A stretch of 64,000 nt of DNA, from positions 1 to 64,000 of the forward strand of contig NZ_DASVSF010000103.1 in the NCBI RefSeq assembly GCF_036388275.1, in the 5' to 3' direction. The stretch's first letter is position 1, and the number at the start of each line of letters is the position of its first letter. Position numbers and translations under genes: made by a program. Below the pieces are notes generated by a model, which worked only from the letters and a program-made list of their open reading frames with translations, did not search any database and was not told the origin of the DNA. Positions 40,627 through 48,960 of the stretch are shown piece by piece. Source of the DNA: Longimicrobium sp. (GTDB lineage Bacteria; Gemmatimonadota; Gemmatimonadetes; Longimicrobiales; Longimicrobiaceae).

Positions 40627-43600
40627 TCAGGCCACTCTCTCGCCGTACGGCCAGGCGCCTTCCAGTTCCACTCCCACCACGGTGGACACGCCCGGCTCTT
40701 CCATCGTCACGCCGTAGATCCAGTCCGCGGCCTCCATGGTCCGCGGGTTGTGGGTGATGACGATGAACTGCGTCTGCTCCTTGAAGTCGTTCAGCAGCTG
40801 GATGAAGCGGCCCACGTTGCTCTCGTCCAGCGGCGCGTCCACCTCGTCGAACAGGCAGAAGGGCGACGGCTTCACCAGATAGATGGCGAAGAGCAGAGAC
40901 AGCGCCGTCAGCGTTCGCTCACCGCCGGAAAGCAGGTGGATGCGCTGCGTCTTCTTGCCCCGGGGAGAGGCGTGGATCTCGATGGGCGACTCCAGCGGGT
41001 CGTCGGGGTCGGCCAGCCACACGTCGCACTCGCCGCCCTGGAACAGCGACTGGAAGGTGCGGTGGAAGTTCTGGCGCACGGTGTCGAAGGTGCCCATGAA
41101 GACTTCCTTGGCCGTCTTGTTGATCTGGCGGATGGCGGACGAAAGGTCGTCGCGCGCCTTGGCCAGGTCTGCCTGCTGCTCCAGCAGGAACTTCAGCCGG
41201 CGGTCTTCTTCTTCGTGCTCCTGCACGGCCAGCATGTTGATGGGCCCCAGCGCGTCCACCGCCTGGGCCAGCTCGCGCACCTCGGCACGCCACGCGTCCG
41301 GCTCTCCCTCCTCCACCGGGCCAGCCTGCGTGACCAGCGTGTCCCACGGGCGGCCCCACTCCACCTCCACCCGCTCGCGGGCGCGGACGAGACGGCTCTC
41401 CTGGTCGGCGCGCTCCAGCTCCAGCCGGTGCCGCTCCTCTCCCGACTCGGTCTCGCGCCGCCGCGCCGCGCGCGCGCGCTCGTCCGCGCCGGAGATCTCC
41501 GCCTCCAGCTCCCCCAGGCGGGTGTCGAGGCCGGCGAGGAGGGAGGCCTCGCGATCCCGGTCAGCGAACAGGCCTTCCACCTCGCCGCCGGCGCGCTCCC
41601 GGATGCCGGAAAGGCCTTCCAGCGAGCGGCGCAGCTCCGTCGCCTCCGCCTCCAGCGTGCGCCCGCGCCCCCGTGCGCCCTCCGCTCCGCGCACGGCGTC
41701 CGCGAGGGCGCGATCCAGCTCACGCAACTCCCCCTCTGCCCGGGCGACGGCGACACGGAGTTCCGACTCCTCGTCGCGCGCGGCCTCCCAGGCCGAGTCC
41801 AACTCGGAAAGGGCGGAGGTGGCGCGATGCGTTTCGCCCGCCGCCTCGTTCGCCTGGCGCTGCAGTTCCGCCAGCCGCGTGTGGAGGGCGGCGATGCGCT
41901 CCGCCGCCTCGGCGGACTGGCGGCGGGCGTTCGCCATCGCCACGCCCACCTCCTCGCGCTCGCGCCGCAGCCGGGTCTGGCGGTGGCCGTGCGCGGCGGC
42001 CTCCGCGTCCAGCTGCCTCAGCTCGCTTTCCGTGCGCCGGACGAACTCCTCGGCCTCGCGGGCGTGCTCCTCGGCGATGGCGGCCTGCTCGGCGAGCGCG
42101 GCGCGGTCCGCGGCCAGCCGGTCGTGGGCGACGCGCGCGTCCTCCACCTCGTTGCGCAGCCGCGCCAGGGCCTCGCGCCGGGCCAGGATTCCCTCGCCCG
42201 AGACCGGCTGGCCCAGGCGGATGACCCCGCGCGGATCCACCGTGTCCCCGAGCGTATCGACCCGCGCGCCCGGGCCGTAGCCGTCTAGCGGGTCTTCGCC
42301 CGGGACGACGACCAGGCCCTGGAGAAAGGTGTCGGCCCAGGCCGCGGCGGCCCCGTGCCCGGAAACACCCAGCCCCGCGGCGCCCCTCGCCTCGCGCACC
42401 GCGTCGCCGACCCCCGGCGCGTCCAGGGGAAGGACCATGAGCGTGCCCCCGCCGTCCCACTCGTCGCGGAACCAGCGGCGCACCCGGCGGGCGGCGGCCA
42501 GGTCGGCGACGACGAGCGCCTGGAGGAGCGTGCCCAGGAACGACTCCACCGCCGTGGCCGTCGCCGCGTCGGCCGTGGTGGCCCGGACGAAGTCGGCGAG
42601 GGGGGCGAGCACGCCGGGAAAGCGGTCGCGCTGCCCCATGATGGCCGCCACGGCGGGGGAGAATCCCTCGTAGCTGCGTTCCAGCGCCTCGCGCGCGGCC
42701 ACCTGCGAGGCTAGTCGAGACAGCCGATCGTCGGCCGCGCGAAGCTGGTCGCGCACGGCGGCCTCGCGGCCGCGGAGCACGCGAATTTCCTCCCGTGCCC
42801 GCTCGGCGGCGTCGATGGCGGCGTCCAGCCTATCCCGGAGGGCGTCACCCTGGCCGGACCACAGCTCCGTCTGCTCGTCCAGCGCCGACAGCTCCACCCC
42901 CAGCTGCGCCTCCTGCGCGGCCAGCCGGGTGAGGAGCTCCGCCGAGTCGTGCTGGCGACGCTCGGCGGCGGCGCGCTCACCCTCGGTCGCGGCGATCTCG
43001 CGCGCCAGGTCCCGCGCACGCGCCGCGGCGGCGTCGCTGGCGCGCCGGTGCGAGGCGAGCGTGGCGCGCAGGGCCTCGTTCTCTTCCAGCCGCGCCTCCA
43101 GCCGCTCGCGCAGCCCCTCCAGCCGGGTAGACGCCACGCCACGGTCCCCTTCCAGCCGTGCCGCGTCCGCCGCCCATCGCTCCGCCCGTTCCGCCAGCTC
43201 GCTCCGCTCGCGCACCAGCTGGGCGATGCGCATCTCGGCGTGCGAGCGCCGTTCGTCCGCCAGCAGGATCTCGCGCTCGCGGGTGTCCAGCCGCTTGCGG
43301 ACGTCCTCCAGCCGCGCGGCGACGGCGGTGCGCTGGCGCGAAACCTCCGCCGCCTCCAGCCGGCGCTCCGCGACGGTGGCCTCGGCCGTCACCCGCTCCG
43401 TTTCGGCCTCGCTCGCCGCCTGCTCCAACGCCGCACGCCGCCGCTCGCCCTGCGCCAGGGCCGCGGCGAGGGCGCTGGTTTCCGCGCGGGCGAGCGCCAT
43501 CTCCAGGTCCAGCCGGCGGGCCAGCAGCTCGGCGTGGCGCTGGGCTTTTCGGCGCTGCCGGGCCAGCGCGCGCACCTTGGACTCTACCTCGAGCACCAGG

Positions 43601-44178
43601 TCGTTCAGGCGCCCGAGGTCTACCTCCGCCGCCTCCAGCCGGCGCTGCGCGGCCTTGCGGCGGTCCTTGTACTTGCCGATCCCCGCCGCCTCCTCAAACA
43701 GCGCGCGGCGCTCGTCGGGGCGCTCGCTGAGGATGGCGTCGATCATTCCGCCCTCGATGATCGAATAGGCGTTGGCGCCCAGGCCGGTGTCACGAAGGAG
43801 GTCGTGGATGTCGCGCAGGCGGCAGCCCTGGCGGTTCAGCGAGTACTCGCTGCCGCCCTCCCGAAACACCTTGCGGGCGATCTCGATCTCGCTGCGGGGC
43901 AGGGGAACGCTGCCGTCCTCGTTGCTGAAGACGAGCGAAACCTCGGCGTAGTTCAGGGGACGGCGGCGGGTGCTGCCCTGGAAGATCACCTCTTCCATCT
44001 TGGCCGAACGCAGGGCGCCCGCGCGGGTTTCGCCCAGCACCCAGCGCACGGCATCGGCCGTGTTGGACTTGCCGCAGCCGTTGGAGCCCACGATGGCGGT
44101 CACGCCGTCGCGAAGCTCGATGGTGGTCTTGTCGGGGAAGGACTTGAAGCCGTGGAGACGAAGGGAGCGAAGCTTCAT
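40627..44178 (-). CDS. smc: Chromosome segregation protein SMC
   Basis: A 1183-residue SMC, full length. N-terminal head with FKSFPDKTTIEL and Walker A GSNGCGKSN, two long coiled coils around a hinge (~500-680, with SYEGFSPAVAAIM and GYGPGARVDTLGD), and C-terminal head with LLSGGERTLTALSLLFAIY, FCLFDEVDAPLDESN and FIVITHN. It is the ATP-driven loop extruder; ScpA and ScpB are not in the window. The start overlaps the SPOR-protein stop by ATGA. Confidence 0.97.
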   Translation of the reverse strand: MKLRSLRLHGFKSFPDKTTIELRDGVTAIVGSNGCGKSNTADAVRWVLGETRAGALRSAKMEEVIFQGSTRRRPLNYAEVSLVFSNEDGSVPLPRSEIEIARKVFREGGSEYSLNRQGCRLRDIHDLLRDTGLGANAYSIIEGGMIDAILSERPDERRALFEEAAGIGKYKDRRKAAQRRLEAAEVDLGRLNDLVLEVESKVRALARQRRKAQRHAELLARRLDLEMALARAETSALAAALAQGERRRAALEQAASEAETERVTAEATVAERRLEAAEVSRQRTAVAARLEDVRKRLDTREREILLADERRSHAEMRIAQLVRERSELAERAERWAADAARLEGDRGVASTRLEGLRERLEARLEENEALRATLASHRRASDAAAARARDLAREIAATEGERAAAERRQHDSAELLTRLAAQEAQLGVELSALDEQTELWSGQGDALRDRLDAAIDAAERAREEIRVLRGREAAVRDQLRAADDRLSRLASQVAAREALERSYEGFSPAVAAIMGQRDRFPGVLAPLADFVRATTADAATATAVESFLGTLLQALVVADLAAARRVRRWFRDEWDGGGTLMVLPLDAPGVGDAVREARGAAGLGVSGHGAAAAWADTFLQGLVVVPGEDPLDGYGPGARVDTLGDTVDPRGVIRLGQPVSGEGILARREALARLRNEVEDARVAHDRLAADRAALAEQAAIAEEHAREAEEFVRRTESELRQLDAEAAAHGHRQTRLRREREEVGVAMANARRQSAEAAERIAALHTRLAELQRQANEAAGETHRATSALSELDSAWEAARDEESELRVAVARAEGELRELDRALADAVRGAEGARGRGRTLEAEATELRRSLEGLSGIRERAGGEVEGLFADRDREASLLAGLDTRLGELEAEISGADERARAARRRETESGEERHRLELERADQESRLVRARERVEVEWGRPWDTLVTQAGPVEEGEPDAWRAEVRELAQAVDALGPINMLAVQEHEEEDRRLKFLLEQQADLAKARDDLSSAIRQINKTAKEVFMGTFDTVRQNFHRTFQSLFQGGECDVWLADPDDPLESPIEIHASPRGKKTQRIHLLSGGERTLTALSLLFAIYLVKPSPFCLFDEVDAPLDESNVGRFIQLLNDFKEQTQFIVITHNPRTMEAADWIYGVTMEEPGVSTVVGVELEGAWPYGERVA

Positions 44179-45728
44179 TTCGGGGAGGCGGGGGGGCGTC
44201 CCGTGCGTTCCACCATTTTAACGGGGATCCGGGCGCTTTCCAGCTTGGACTTCATGGGCGCCGCGCTGGCGCTGTCGCGGTAGGCCCCGGCGTACACCTT
44301 CCACCGCTCCGTGCCATCCGAGTAGGGAACCGGCGTCACGTACACGGGAATTTCGCGGTTCGCCAGCTCCTCCCCGCGCGCGGTGGCCTCCTGAATGGTG
44401 GCGAACTCGCCCACCTCGTAGGCCAGGGGACGAGACTGGATGAGGTCGTACCGGCCGCCGACCTCGTCTTCGTCCACCAGGCCCGCAGCCAGCAGGCGGT
44501 CGCGGAGCGCCAGGACGGCCGTGGTGTCGGCGGCCATCCCCGCCATCACCCGCCACCAGACCACCCCGTCCTTGGGCTCGGGAAAGACGAAGAACCGGGC
44601 CTCGGAAAACTTGCCCGACGCCTGGGCCGCAAAGCGCGACGCCTCGGCGAAGCTCTGGTAGTTGGCCACGTACACGGAATACGGCAGCGCCGCGCCCTGC
44701 GGCTGCGGCGGCCCGCGCTGCGCGGTCGGGACCGCCGCGGCCTGCTTGGGCGCGGGGGCGGGGGCCTCGTCGGCGGCCGCGGGAGCCAGGAAGGGAATGG
44801 AGATGCCCAGCCGCGGCGCCAGCACCATGGCGAGCGCCGCCAGCAGCACGATCAGCAGCAGCACCAGCAGCACGGGCGAGATACGCTTCTTCTTCGGTGC
44901 CTCGGGCTCGCGCCAGTCCGCCTCGGGCGCGGGGATGCCGGCCGGGGGGACGTGCGCCGCCGCCGCGGCGGTCGGCAGGATGCCCGTGGCTTCGAACGCG
45001 GGCGCCGGAGGCGTGTAGCTGCCGGGGGGCGCGTTCCACGGCGACACCGGCTCCGGCTCGGGAAAGCGGTCGGCCGGGGTGGCGGGTGCGGCGGCGGGGG
45101 CGCGGTCGCCGTCCGTGCGCGGCGGGGCCAGCCAGGCGCGCGTCGCCACGCCGGCGACGGAGGCGGGGAGGGCGCCGGGGCCGTCCCCGCCGCCGAGGAC
45201 GATGGCATCGTCGGCGAACCGGCCGATGGCGGCGAGCTCGGGCGCGTCGGAGGGGGCAAAGAGCAGCAGGGCCGCGTTCGCGTCGCGGAACCCGGCGACG
45301 ATCTTTTCCCAGCGGGGGCTGCGCAGCACCTCGCCCGCGTCGGGGGTGTAGGTACCGCTGGAGATCAGGTAGAAGCCGCGCCCCGGGACGGCGCGCGCGC
45401 TGCGGGCCAGGGAGGCGCCGTACAAAAAGATGTCGACGACGCCCTCCTGGTTGGGCATCCCGATCCGCTCGTGCAGGAAGGGATCGTCCAGGCACAGGTC
45501 GGCGAGCACCGTGCGGCGCCCGGCGGCGTGCCACCCGGTGGCCAGCGCCACCGCCGCGTCGGCCACCCAGTCGCGGTCGGCGTCGCGGTCGAAGAGCAGC
45601 AGCACGGGCCCGGGCGTGGCCGAATCGCCCGACACCGGAGCGGGAAGCCGCTCGAACGACGGGTCGAAGAACGTGGGCGCGGAGGGGCCCCGGTCTGGAG
45701 TGCCGGCGAGCGCGTGCGGATCGGTCAT
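44175..45728 (-). CDS. Membrane protein: MinD/CpsD-like domain without P-loop, helix, two SPOR repeats
   Basis: A 517-residue protein. Residues ~42-180 resemble the Rossmann fold of MinD/BcsQ/CpsD ATPases (PVLLLFDRDADRDW; RRTVLADLCLDDPFLHERIG; GVVDIFLYGASL; NAALLLFAPSD), but the GKT P-loop is absent. After a Pro/Ala linker comes one membrane helix (PVLLVLLLIVLLAALAMVL, ~285-304). The C-terminal ~180 residues form two SPOR repeats (YSVYVANYQSFAEASRF; VYVTPVPYSDGTERWKVYAG), which in the family bind denuded septal peptidoglycan. It thus has a cytosolic nucleotide-fold domain and a periplasmic wall-binding domain. Its gene is coupled to smc by ATGA, which suggests a link between septum and chromosome. 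The ATG at 45728 begins the first sensible residues. Confidence 0.8.
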   Translation of the reverse strand: MTDPHALAGTPDRGPSAPTFFDPSFERLPAPVSGDSATPGPVLLLFDRDADRDWVADAAVALATGWHAAGRRTVLADLCLDDPFLHERIGMPNQEGVVDIFLYGASLARSARAVPGRGFYLISSGTYTPDAGEVLRSPRWEKIVAGFRDANAALLLFAPSDAPELAAIGRFADDAIVLGGGDGPGALPASVAGVATRAWLAPPRTDGDRAPAAAPATPADRFPEPEPVSPWNAPPGSYTPPAPAFEATGILPTAAAAAHVPPAGIPAPEADWREPEAPKKKRISPVLLVLLLIVLLAALAMVLAPRLGISIPFLAPAAADEAPAPAPKQAAAVPTAQRGPPQPQGAALPYSVYVANYQSFAEASRFAAQASGKFSEARFFVFPEPKDGVVWWRVMAGMAADTTAVLALRDRLLAAGLVDEDEVGGRYDLIQSRPLAYEVGEFATIQEATARGEELANREIPVYVTPVPYSDGTERWKVYAGAYRDSASAAPMKSKLESARIPVKMVERTGRPPASPK

Positions 45729-45979
45729 GGGCCTGGAGGTAGCCGGTCGGATGGCGCCCCTCGGGGCGCGGGAGGGCCGCGGACCCTGCCCGGGCGGAAA
45801 GGTACAGGCCTGATTCGTTGCGCCGCAAGCGTTTGGGGCTTGCGACGGTACGGAAGTGCGGTGGAGTGGGGTGCGGCGGGTCCCGTTTCCAGCGGCGGAG
45901 ACGGCGCGAGGCGCGGGGAACCGGGGTTCCTCCGCGCCTCGTCTTCTGCTTCGCTTCTCCGTGGAAACCCTGCCGTGGC

Positions 45980-46363
45980 CTACGCGGCGCGGGGCTCCAT
46001 CTTGTGCAGGGGCGCGTCGCCCCACAGCCGCTCCAGCTGGTAGAACTCGCGGGCAGCGGGGTGGAAGACGTGCACCACGAAGTCGAAGTAGTCCACCAGC
46101 ACCCAGCGGCCGCCGCGCTCGCCCTCCACGTTCAGCGGGCGGACACCCTCGGTCTTCAGCTCCGTCACCACGTGGTCGGCGATGGAGGCCACGTGCGTGT
46201 CGGAGGTGCCGGTGGCGATCAAGAAGAAGTCGGTGGCCGTGGAAAGCTTGCGCAGGTCCAGCGCCACGACGTCCTGGGCCTTGCGGTCGAACAGCAGCTC
46301 CACCGCGCGCTCCACCTCGCGGGGCAGGCTGGGCGGCGTCGAGCTAGCGGGCATGTCAGTCAT
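45980..46363 (-). CDS. rsfS: Ribosome silencing factor RsfS
   Basis: A 127-residue RsfS/YbeB/iojap protein: DRKAQDVVALDLRKLSTATDFFLIATG, the invariant core, then WVLVDYFDFVVHVFHPAAREFYQLERLWGDAP. It binds L14 and blocks subunit joining when nutrients are scarce. Two starts three codons apart (46363, 46354). Usually near nadD; here it stands between rplI and the SPOR gene. A 251-base gap follows it, with only a bulged hairpin (around 45910-45945) and a small 7-bp hairpin at 45824-45844. Confidence 0.94.
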   Translation of the reverse strand: MTDMPASSTPPSLPREVERAVELLFDRKAQDVVALDLRKLSTATDFFLIATGTSDTHVASIADHVVTELKTEGVRPLNVEGERGGRWVLVDYFDFVVHVFHPAAREFYQLERLWGDAPLHKMEPRAA

Positions 46364-46453
46364 CCGGTCTCCGGAACGGGTCCGATCTCGTACTGCGATT
46401 CATCTGCAAGCCAGGGGGCAAGTTGGGCACGGCCCTCCGGCGGGGCAAGTCGG

Positions 46454-46524
46454 GTGCCGACGCGGGGCGCACGCGTCGGCACAGTGGAAAGCAAAGCGGC
46501 CTCCGCGCAGGGCGAAGGCCGCTT
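46454..46524 (-). terminator. Tandem hairpins after rplI
   Basis: Two stems: 9 bp (46494-46502 with 46516-46524), then an 11-bp perfect stem (46454-46464 with 46472-46482). Short T clusters follow the first stem on the minus strand. Together they probably end the rpsF-rpsR-rplI transcript. Confidence 0.65.
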
Positions 46525-46550
46525 CCGGCTCGTGGCCGCCAGGGACTGGA

Positions 46551-46997
46551 TCAGTCCTCGGCGATCACCCACACCTTGATCTCCGGGCGAACCTGCGGGT
46601 GCAGGCGCACGGGGACGCTGGTGACGCCCAGCGACTTGATGGGCTCGTCCAGCTCGATGGTGCGGCGGTCGATCTGAACCCCCTGCTCGGCCAGCTTGTC
46701 GGCGATGTCGGCCGACGTGATGGAGCCGAACAGCTTGCCTTCCTGGCCCGCGCGGGCGTGGAAGGTGAGCGACACGCCCTCGATGGCCGAAGCGCGCTGG
46801 CGCGCCTCGTTCAGCGTCTCGCCCTCGCGGCGGGTCTGGGCGGCCTTCTCGGCCTCGATGCGGCGCACGTTGGCCTTGGTGGCCTCGTACGCCAGCCCCT
46901 TGGGGATCAGGTAGTTGCGGGCATAGCCGGGCCGCACGTCTACGACGTCGCCCACCTCGCCCAGGTTTTCGAGACCGTCCCGAAGAATCACCTGCAT
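46551..46997 (-). CDS. rplI: 50S ribosomal protein L9
   Basis: A 148-residue L9: N-domain MQVILRDGLENLGEVGDVV, GYARNYLIPKGLAYEAT, the long connecting helix and a C-domain with LFGSITSADIADKLAEQG. Third gene of the S6-S18-L9 operon, 12 bases after rpsR. Confidence 0.97.
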   Translation of the reverse strand: MQVILRDGLENLGEVGDVVDVRPGYARNYLIPKGLAYEATKANVRRIEAEKAAQTRREGETLNEARQRASAIEGVSLTFHARAGQEGKLFGSITSADIADKLAEQGVQIDRRTIELDEPIKSLGVTSVPVRLHPQVRPEIKVWVIAED

Positions 46998-47009
46998 GGC
47001 TTTATCTCC

Positions 47010-47231
47010 TTACGCCTCGTGGCCGGCGATGTACGGCAGCAGGGCCAGGTAGCGTCCGCGCTTGATGGCGGTGCCCACCTGCCGCTGGTGCCGCGCGCAC
47101 ATCCCGCTGATCCGCCGCGGCAGGATCTTGCCGCGCTCGGTGATGAAGCGGGAGAGCGTGCTCTCGTCCTTGTAGTCGATATTCCGAACGGCGCCCTCGC
47201 ACATGGGGCACGCCTTGCGTCCACCGCGCAT
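47010..47231 (-). CDS. rpsR: 30S ribosomal protein S18
   Basis: A 73-residue S18 with KACPMCEG near the N-terminus (zinc-binding 'C+' type, two of the cysteines), IDYKDESTLSRFITERGKILPRR and the closing RQVGTAIKRGRYLALLPY. It starts two bases after the rpsF stop; the ssb gene that often sits between S6 and S18 is absent. Confidence 0.97.
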   Translation of the reverse strand: MRGGRKACPMCEGAVRNIDYKDESTLSRFITERGKILPRRISGMCARHQRQVGTAIKRGRYLALLPYIAGHEA

Positions 47232-47233
47232 AA

Positions 47234-47599
47234 TCAGCCCTCCGCCTCGTCCTCGGACTCGTCATCGCGGCGCTCCCGGGGGGGCACCGGCGTGGTGGGC
47301 AGGTCGCCCTCGTTCACCACCACCAGGTAGCGGAGAACGGTTTCATCCAGCTTGAGCGCACGCTCGAACTCCGGCAGCGCCTCGCCGGGCGCGCGGAAGT
47401 GCTCCACCACGTAGTAGCCGCTGTTCTGGCGCTCTACCTCGTAGGCAAGCTGGCGGCGGCCCCAATGGTCGGTGGCGGTGATCTCGCCGCCGTTGGCGCC
47501 CGTCAGCAGGCCGTGGAAGCGTTCCAGCTTCTCGTTCACCTGCTCCTCTTCGAGCTCGGGCCCGAAGATGTACACGATCTCGTAGTCCCTCAAGGTCAC
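47234..47599 (-). CDS. rpsF: 30S ribosomal protein S6
   Basis: A 121-residue S6: LRDYEIVYIFGPELEEEQV, DHWGRRQLAYEVERQNSGYYVVEHF and the acidic C-terminal tail. GGGAAAGG precedes the GTG at 47599; a TTG two codons later is the alternative. The promoter and 5' hairpin at 47657-47727 precede it. Confidence 0.96.
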   Translation of the reverse strand: MTLRDYEIVYIFGPELEEEQVNEKLERFHGLLTGANGGEITATDHWGRRQLAYEVERQNSGYYVVEHFRAPGEALPEFERALKLDETVLRYLVVVNEGDLPTTPVPPRERRDDESEDEAEG

Positions 47600-47656
47600 C
47601 TTTCCCTTTGGACATGTGGCCCCGCGCCGGTGCGCGCGGAGCAGGTTCGGGATGTG

Positions 47657-47692
47657 AAAAAACGAAATCTCCCCCGGACGGTTCCGGGGGAG
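47657..47692 (-). promoter_or_regulatory. Hairpin plus T-run at the 5' end of the rpsF leader
   Basis: A perfect 10-bp GC stem (47669-47678 with 47683-47692, four-base loop) followed on the minus strand by ATTTCGTTTTTT (47668-47657). It has terminator form and would be the first thing transcribed from the promoter at 47699-47727. Possible attenuator or RNA-stabilising hairpin. Confidence 0.7.
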
Positions 47693-47698
47693 CAGGAG

Positions 47699-47727
47699 AT
47701 AATAGCAGGAGCATGGCCGTTCTGCAA
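47699..47727 (-). promoter_or_regulatory. Promoter of the rpsF-rpsR-rplI operon
   Basis: On the minus strand TTGCAG (47727-47722), 17 bases, TATTAT (47704-47699). Predicted start near 47692, at the base of the leader hairpin. Confidence 0.7.
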
Positions 47728-47867
47728 CCGCCGGGCTCCCGCCCGCCCTCCTCCGCAGGCGAATCGGAGCCGCGCGGGGTTGACCCCATCGCGCGACGGG
47801 CGACATCTTACGACGTGCGCCCGCGAACGGCGGGCCCGCCCAACACGTCCTCGAAGAGGTCTCCGCC

Positions 47868-48416
47868 ATGAGATCCGTCATCGCTCCGCGCCGGCTGGCC
47901 CGGGCCGCCGCGCTCCTCGTGCTCTCCGCCGCCGGGGCCTGCGGCTCGCGCGGCGGCGAATCCGCGCCGCCCCCCGCCGAGGGTGCCGCCGCCCCGCAGC
48001 AGGCCGCGCAGGCCGCCGCGCCCGCGGTGAACGCCGGGGGAGTCAAGATGGTGGTGTACAAGACGCCGACCTGCGGGTGCTGCCGCGCGTGGGTGGACCA
48101 CGCAAAAGCCGCCGGGTTCGACGTGCAGGTGGTAGACACCGCCAACGTCGATCCCGTGAAGCGGGAGCAGGGCGTTCCCGGTCACCTGGGCTCGTGCCAC
48201 ACGGCCGTGGTGGACGGCTTCGTGATCGAGGGCCACGTGCCGGCCGCAGATGTCGTGCGCCTGCTGCGCGAAAAGCCGCAGGGCGTCGCCGGCCTGGCGG
48301 TGCCCGGAATGCCGCGCGGCTCCCCGGGAATGGAGGTGCCCGGCGGCGCGAGCGATCCCTACGACGTGATCGCGTTCAGCAAGGAAGGGCGCGTGTCGGT
48401 GTTCGAGACGCACTGA
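47868..48416 (+). CDS. DUF411 metal-binding lipoprotein
   Basis: A 182-residue protein with a lipoprotein signal (ALLVLSAAGAC) and an Ala/Pro linker, then the DUF411 domain: MVVYKTPTCGCCRAWVDHAK (CxCC), GVPGHLGSCHTAVVDGFVIEGHVPA and AVPGMPRGSPGMEVPGG. DUF411 proteins bind copper or related metals through these Cys, His and Met residues. It is divergent from the rpsF operon, and a terminator follows. Confidence 0.9.
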   Translation: MRSVIAPRRLARAAALLVLSAAGACGSRGGESAPPPAEGAAAPQQAAQAAAPAVNAGGVKMVVYKTPTCGCCRAWVDHAKAAGFDVQVVDTANVDPVKREQGVPGHLGSCHTAVVDGFVIEGHVPAADVVRLLREKPQGVAGLAVPGMPRGSPGMEVPGGASDPYDVIAFSKEGRVSVFETH

Positions 48417-48440
48417 GCCGCGACCAGGAGCAGCGCCAGG

Positions 48441-48478
48441 GGGGCGGACCGGGGTTTCCGGTCCGCCCCTTCCTTTTT
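48441..48478 (+). terminator. Rho-independent terminator of the DUF411 gene
   Basis: A 12-bp perfect stem (48441-48452 with 48458-48469), five-base loop, then TTCCTTTTT. Confidence 0.9.
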
Positions 48479-48610
48479 CCACCCCACCGTACCCGCCACA
48501 GCCGCGCACCGCGGACCCACCTGTGGCGCATTCGACCGGCTTGATCTTTCCTCGTTTTTGGACGCACTCTCCCCAGTTCGCTTTGTTTGCTTTCGTTCGT
48601 TGCGAGCCCC

Positions 48611-48639
48611 TTGCGTGGGTACGACGAACGACGTACATT
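48611..48639 (+). promoter_or_regulatory. Probable promoter/operator of the MqsR-like pair
   Basis: TTGCGT (48611-48616), 17 bases, TACATT (48634-48639). Between the boxes lies a short inverted repeat, GTACG (48619-48623) and CGTAC (48632-48636), suited to autoregulation. Boxes match the consensus only partly. Confidence 0.5.
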
Positions 48640-48657
48640 GGACGGGCCGGGGAGAAG

Positions 48658-48951
48658 ATGGGCTTCAAGGACGTGCGCACGCTGCTGGTCGACGCGCTGC
48701 AGTCCGGGCGCTTTCAGCACGAGCACCGGGCCGACGTGAGCAGGAACCTGCTGGCGGTGGGCGAGGTTGGCCCGGAGTTCGTGGCGCAGCTCCTAATGCG
48801 GTGTACCGGGCGCGACTACTCGTGCACGCCGCACCACTTCGACGAACGGGTGGCGTGCCACGTCTTCAAGCCGGCGCACGAGGGGCACAGGTGGTACGTC
48901 AAAGCGTACTTCCTGTCCGCCGACGCCATGTTCATCAGCGTTCACAGGTAG
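48658..48951 (+). CDS. MqsR-like toxin candidate
   Basis: A 97-residue protein whose order of motifs parallels MqsR mRNA interferases: VRTLLVDALQSGRF at the start (MqsR VKKLVNAGQV), a middle helix LLMRCTGRDY (MqsR IIGLSESDFY), then VFKPAHEGHRWYVKAYF and a final MFISVHR strand (MqsR VYRPRLVTGQVYLKITV, LIVSF). Tyr80 and Lys82 fall where MqsR has its active Tyr and nearby Lys. MqsR cuts mRNA at GCU. Similarity is by eye and weak outside the C-terminal strand. GGGGAGAAG precedes the ATG. It starts 9 bases before the zinc-ribbon gene, in the toxin-first order of mqsRA. Confidence 0.66.
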   Translation: MGFKDVRTLLVDALQSGRFQHEHRADVSRNLLAVGEVGPEFVAQLLMRCTGRDYSCTPHHFDERVACHVFKPAHEGHRWYVKAYFLSADAMFISVHR

Positions 48952-48960
48952 GGAGGCAGC

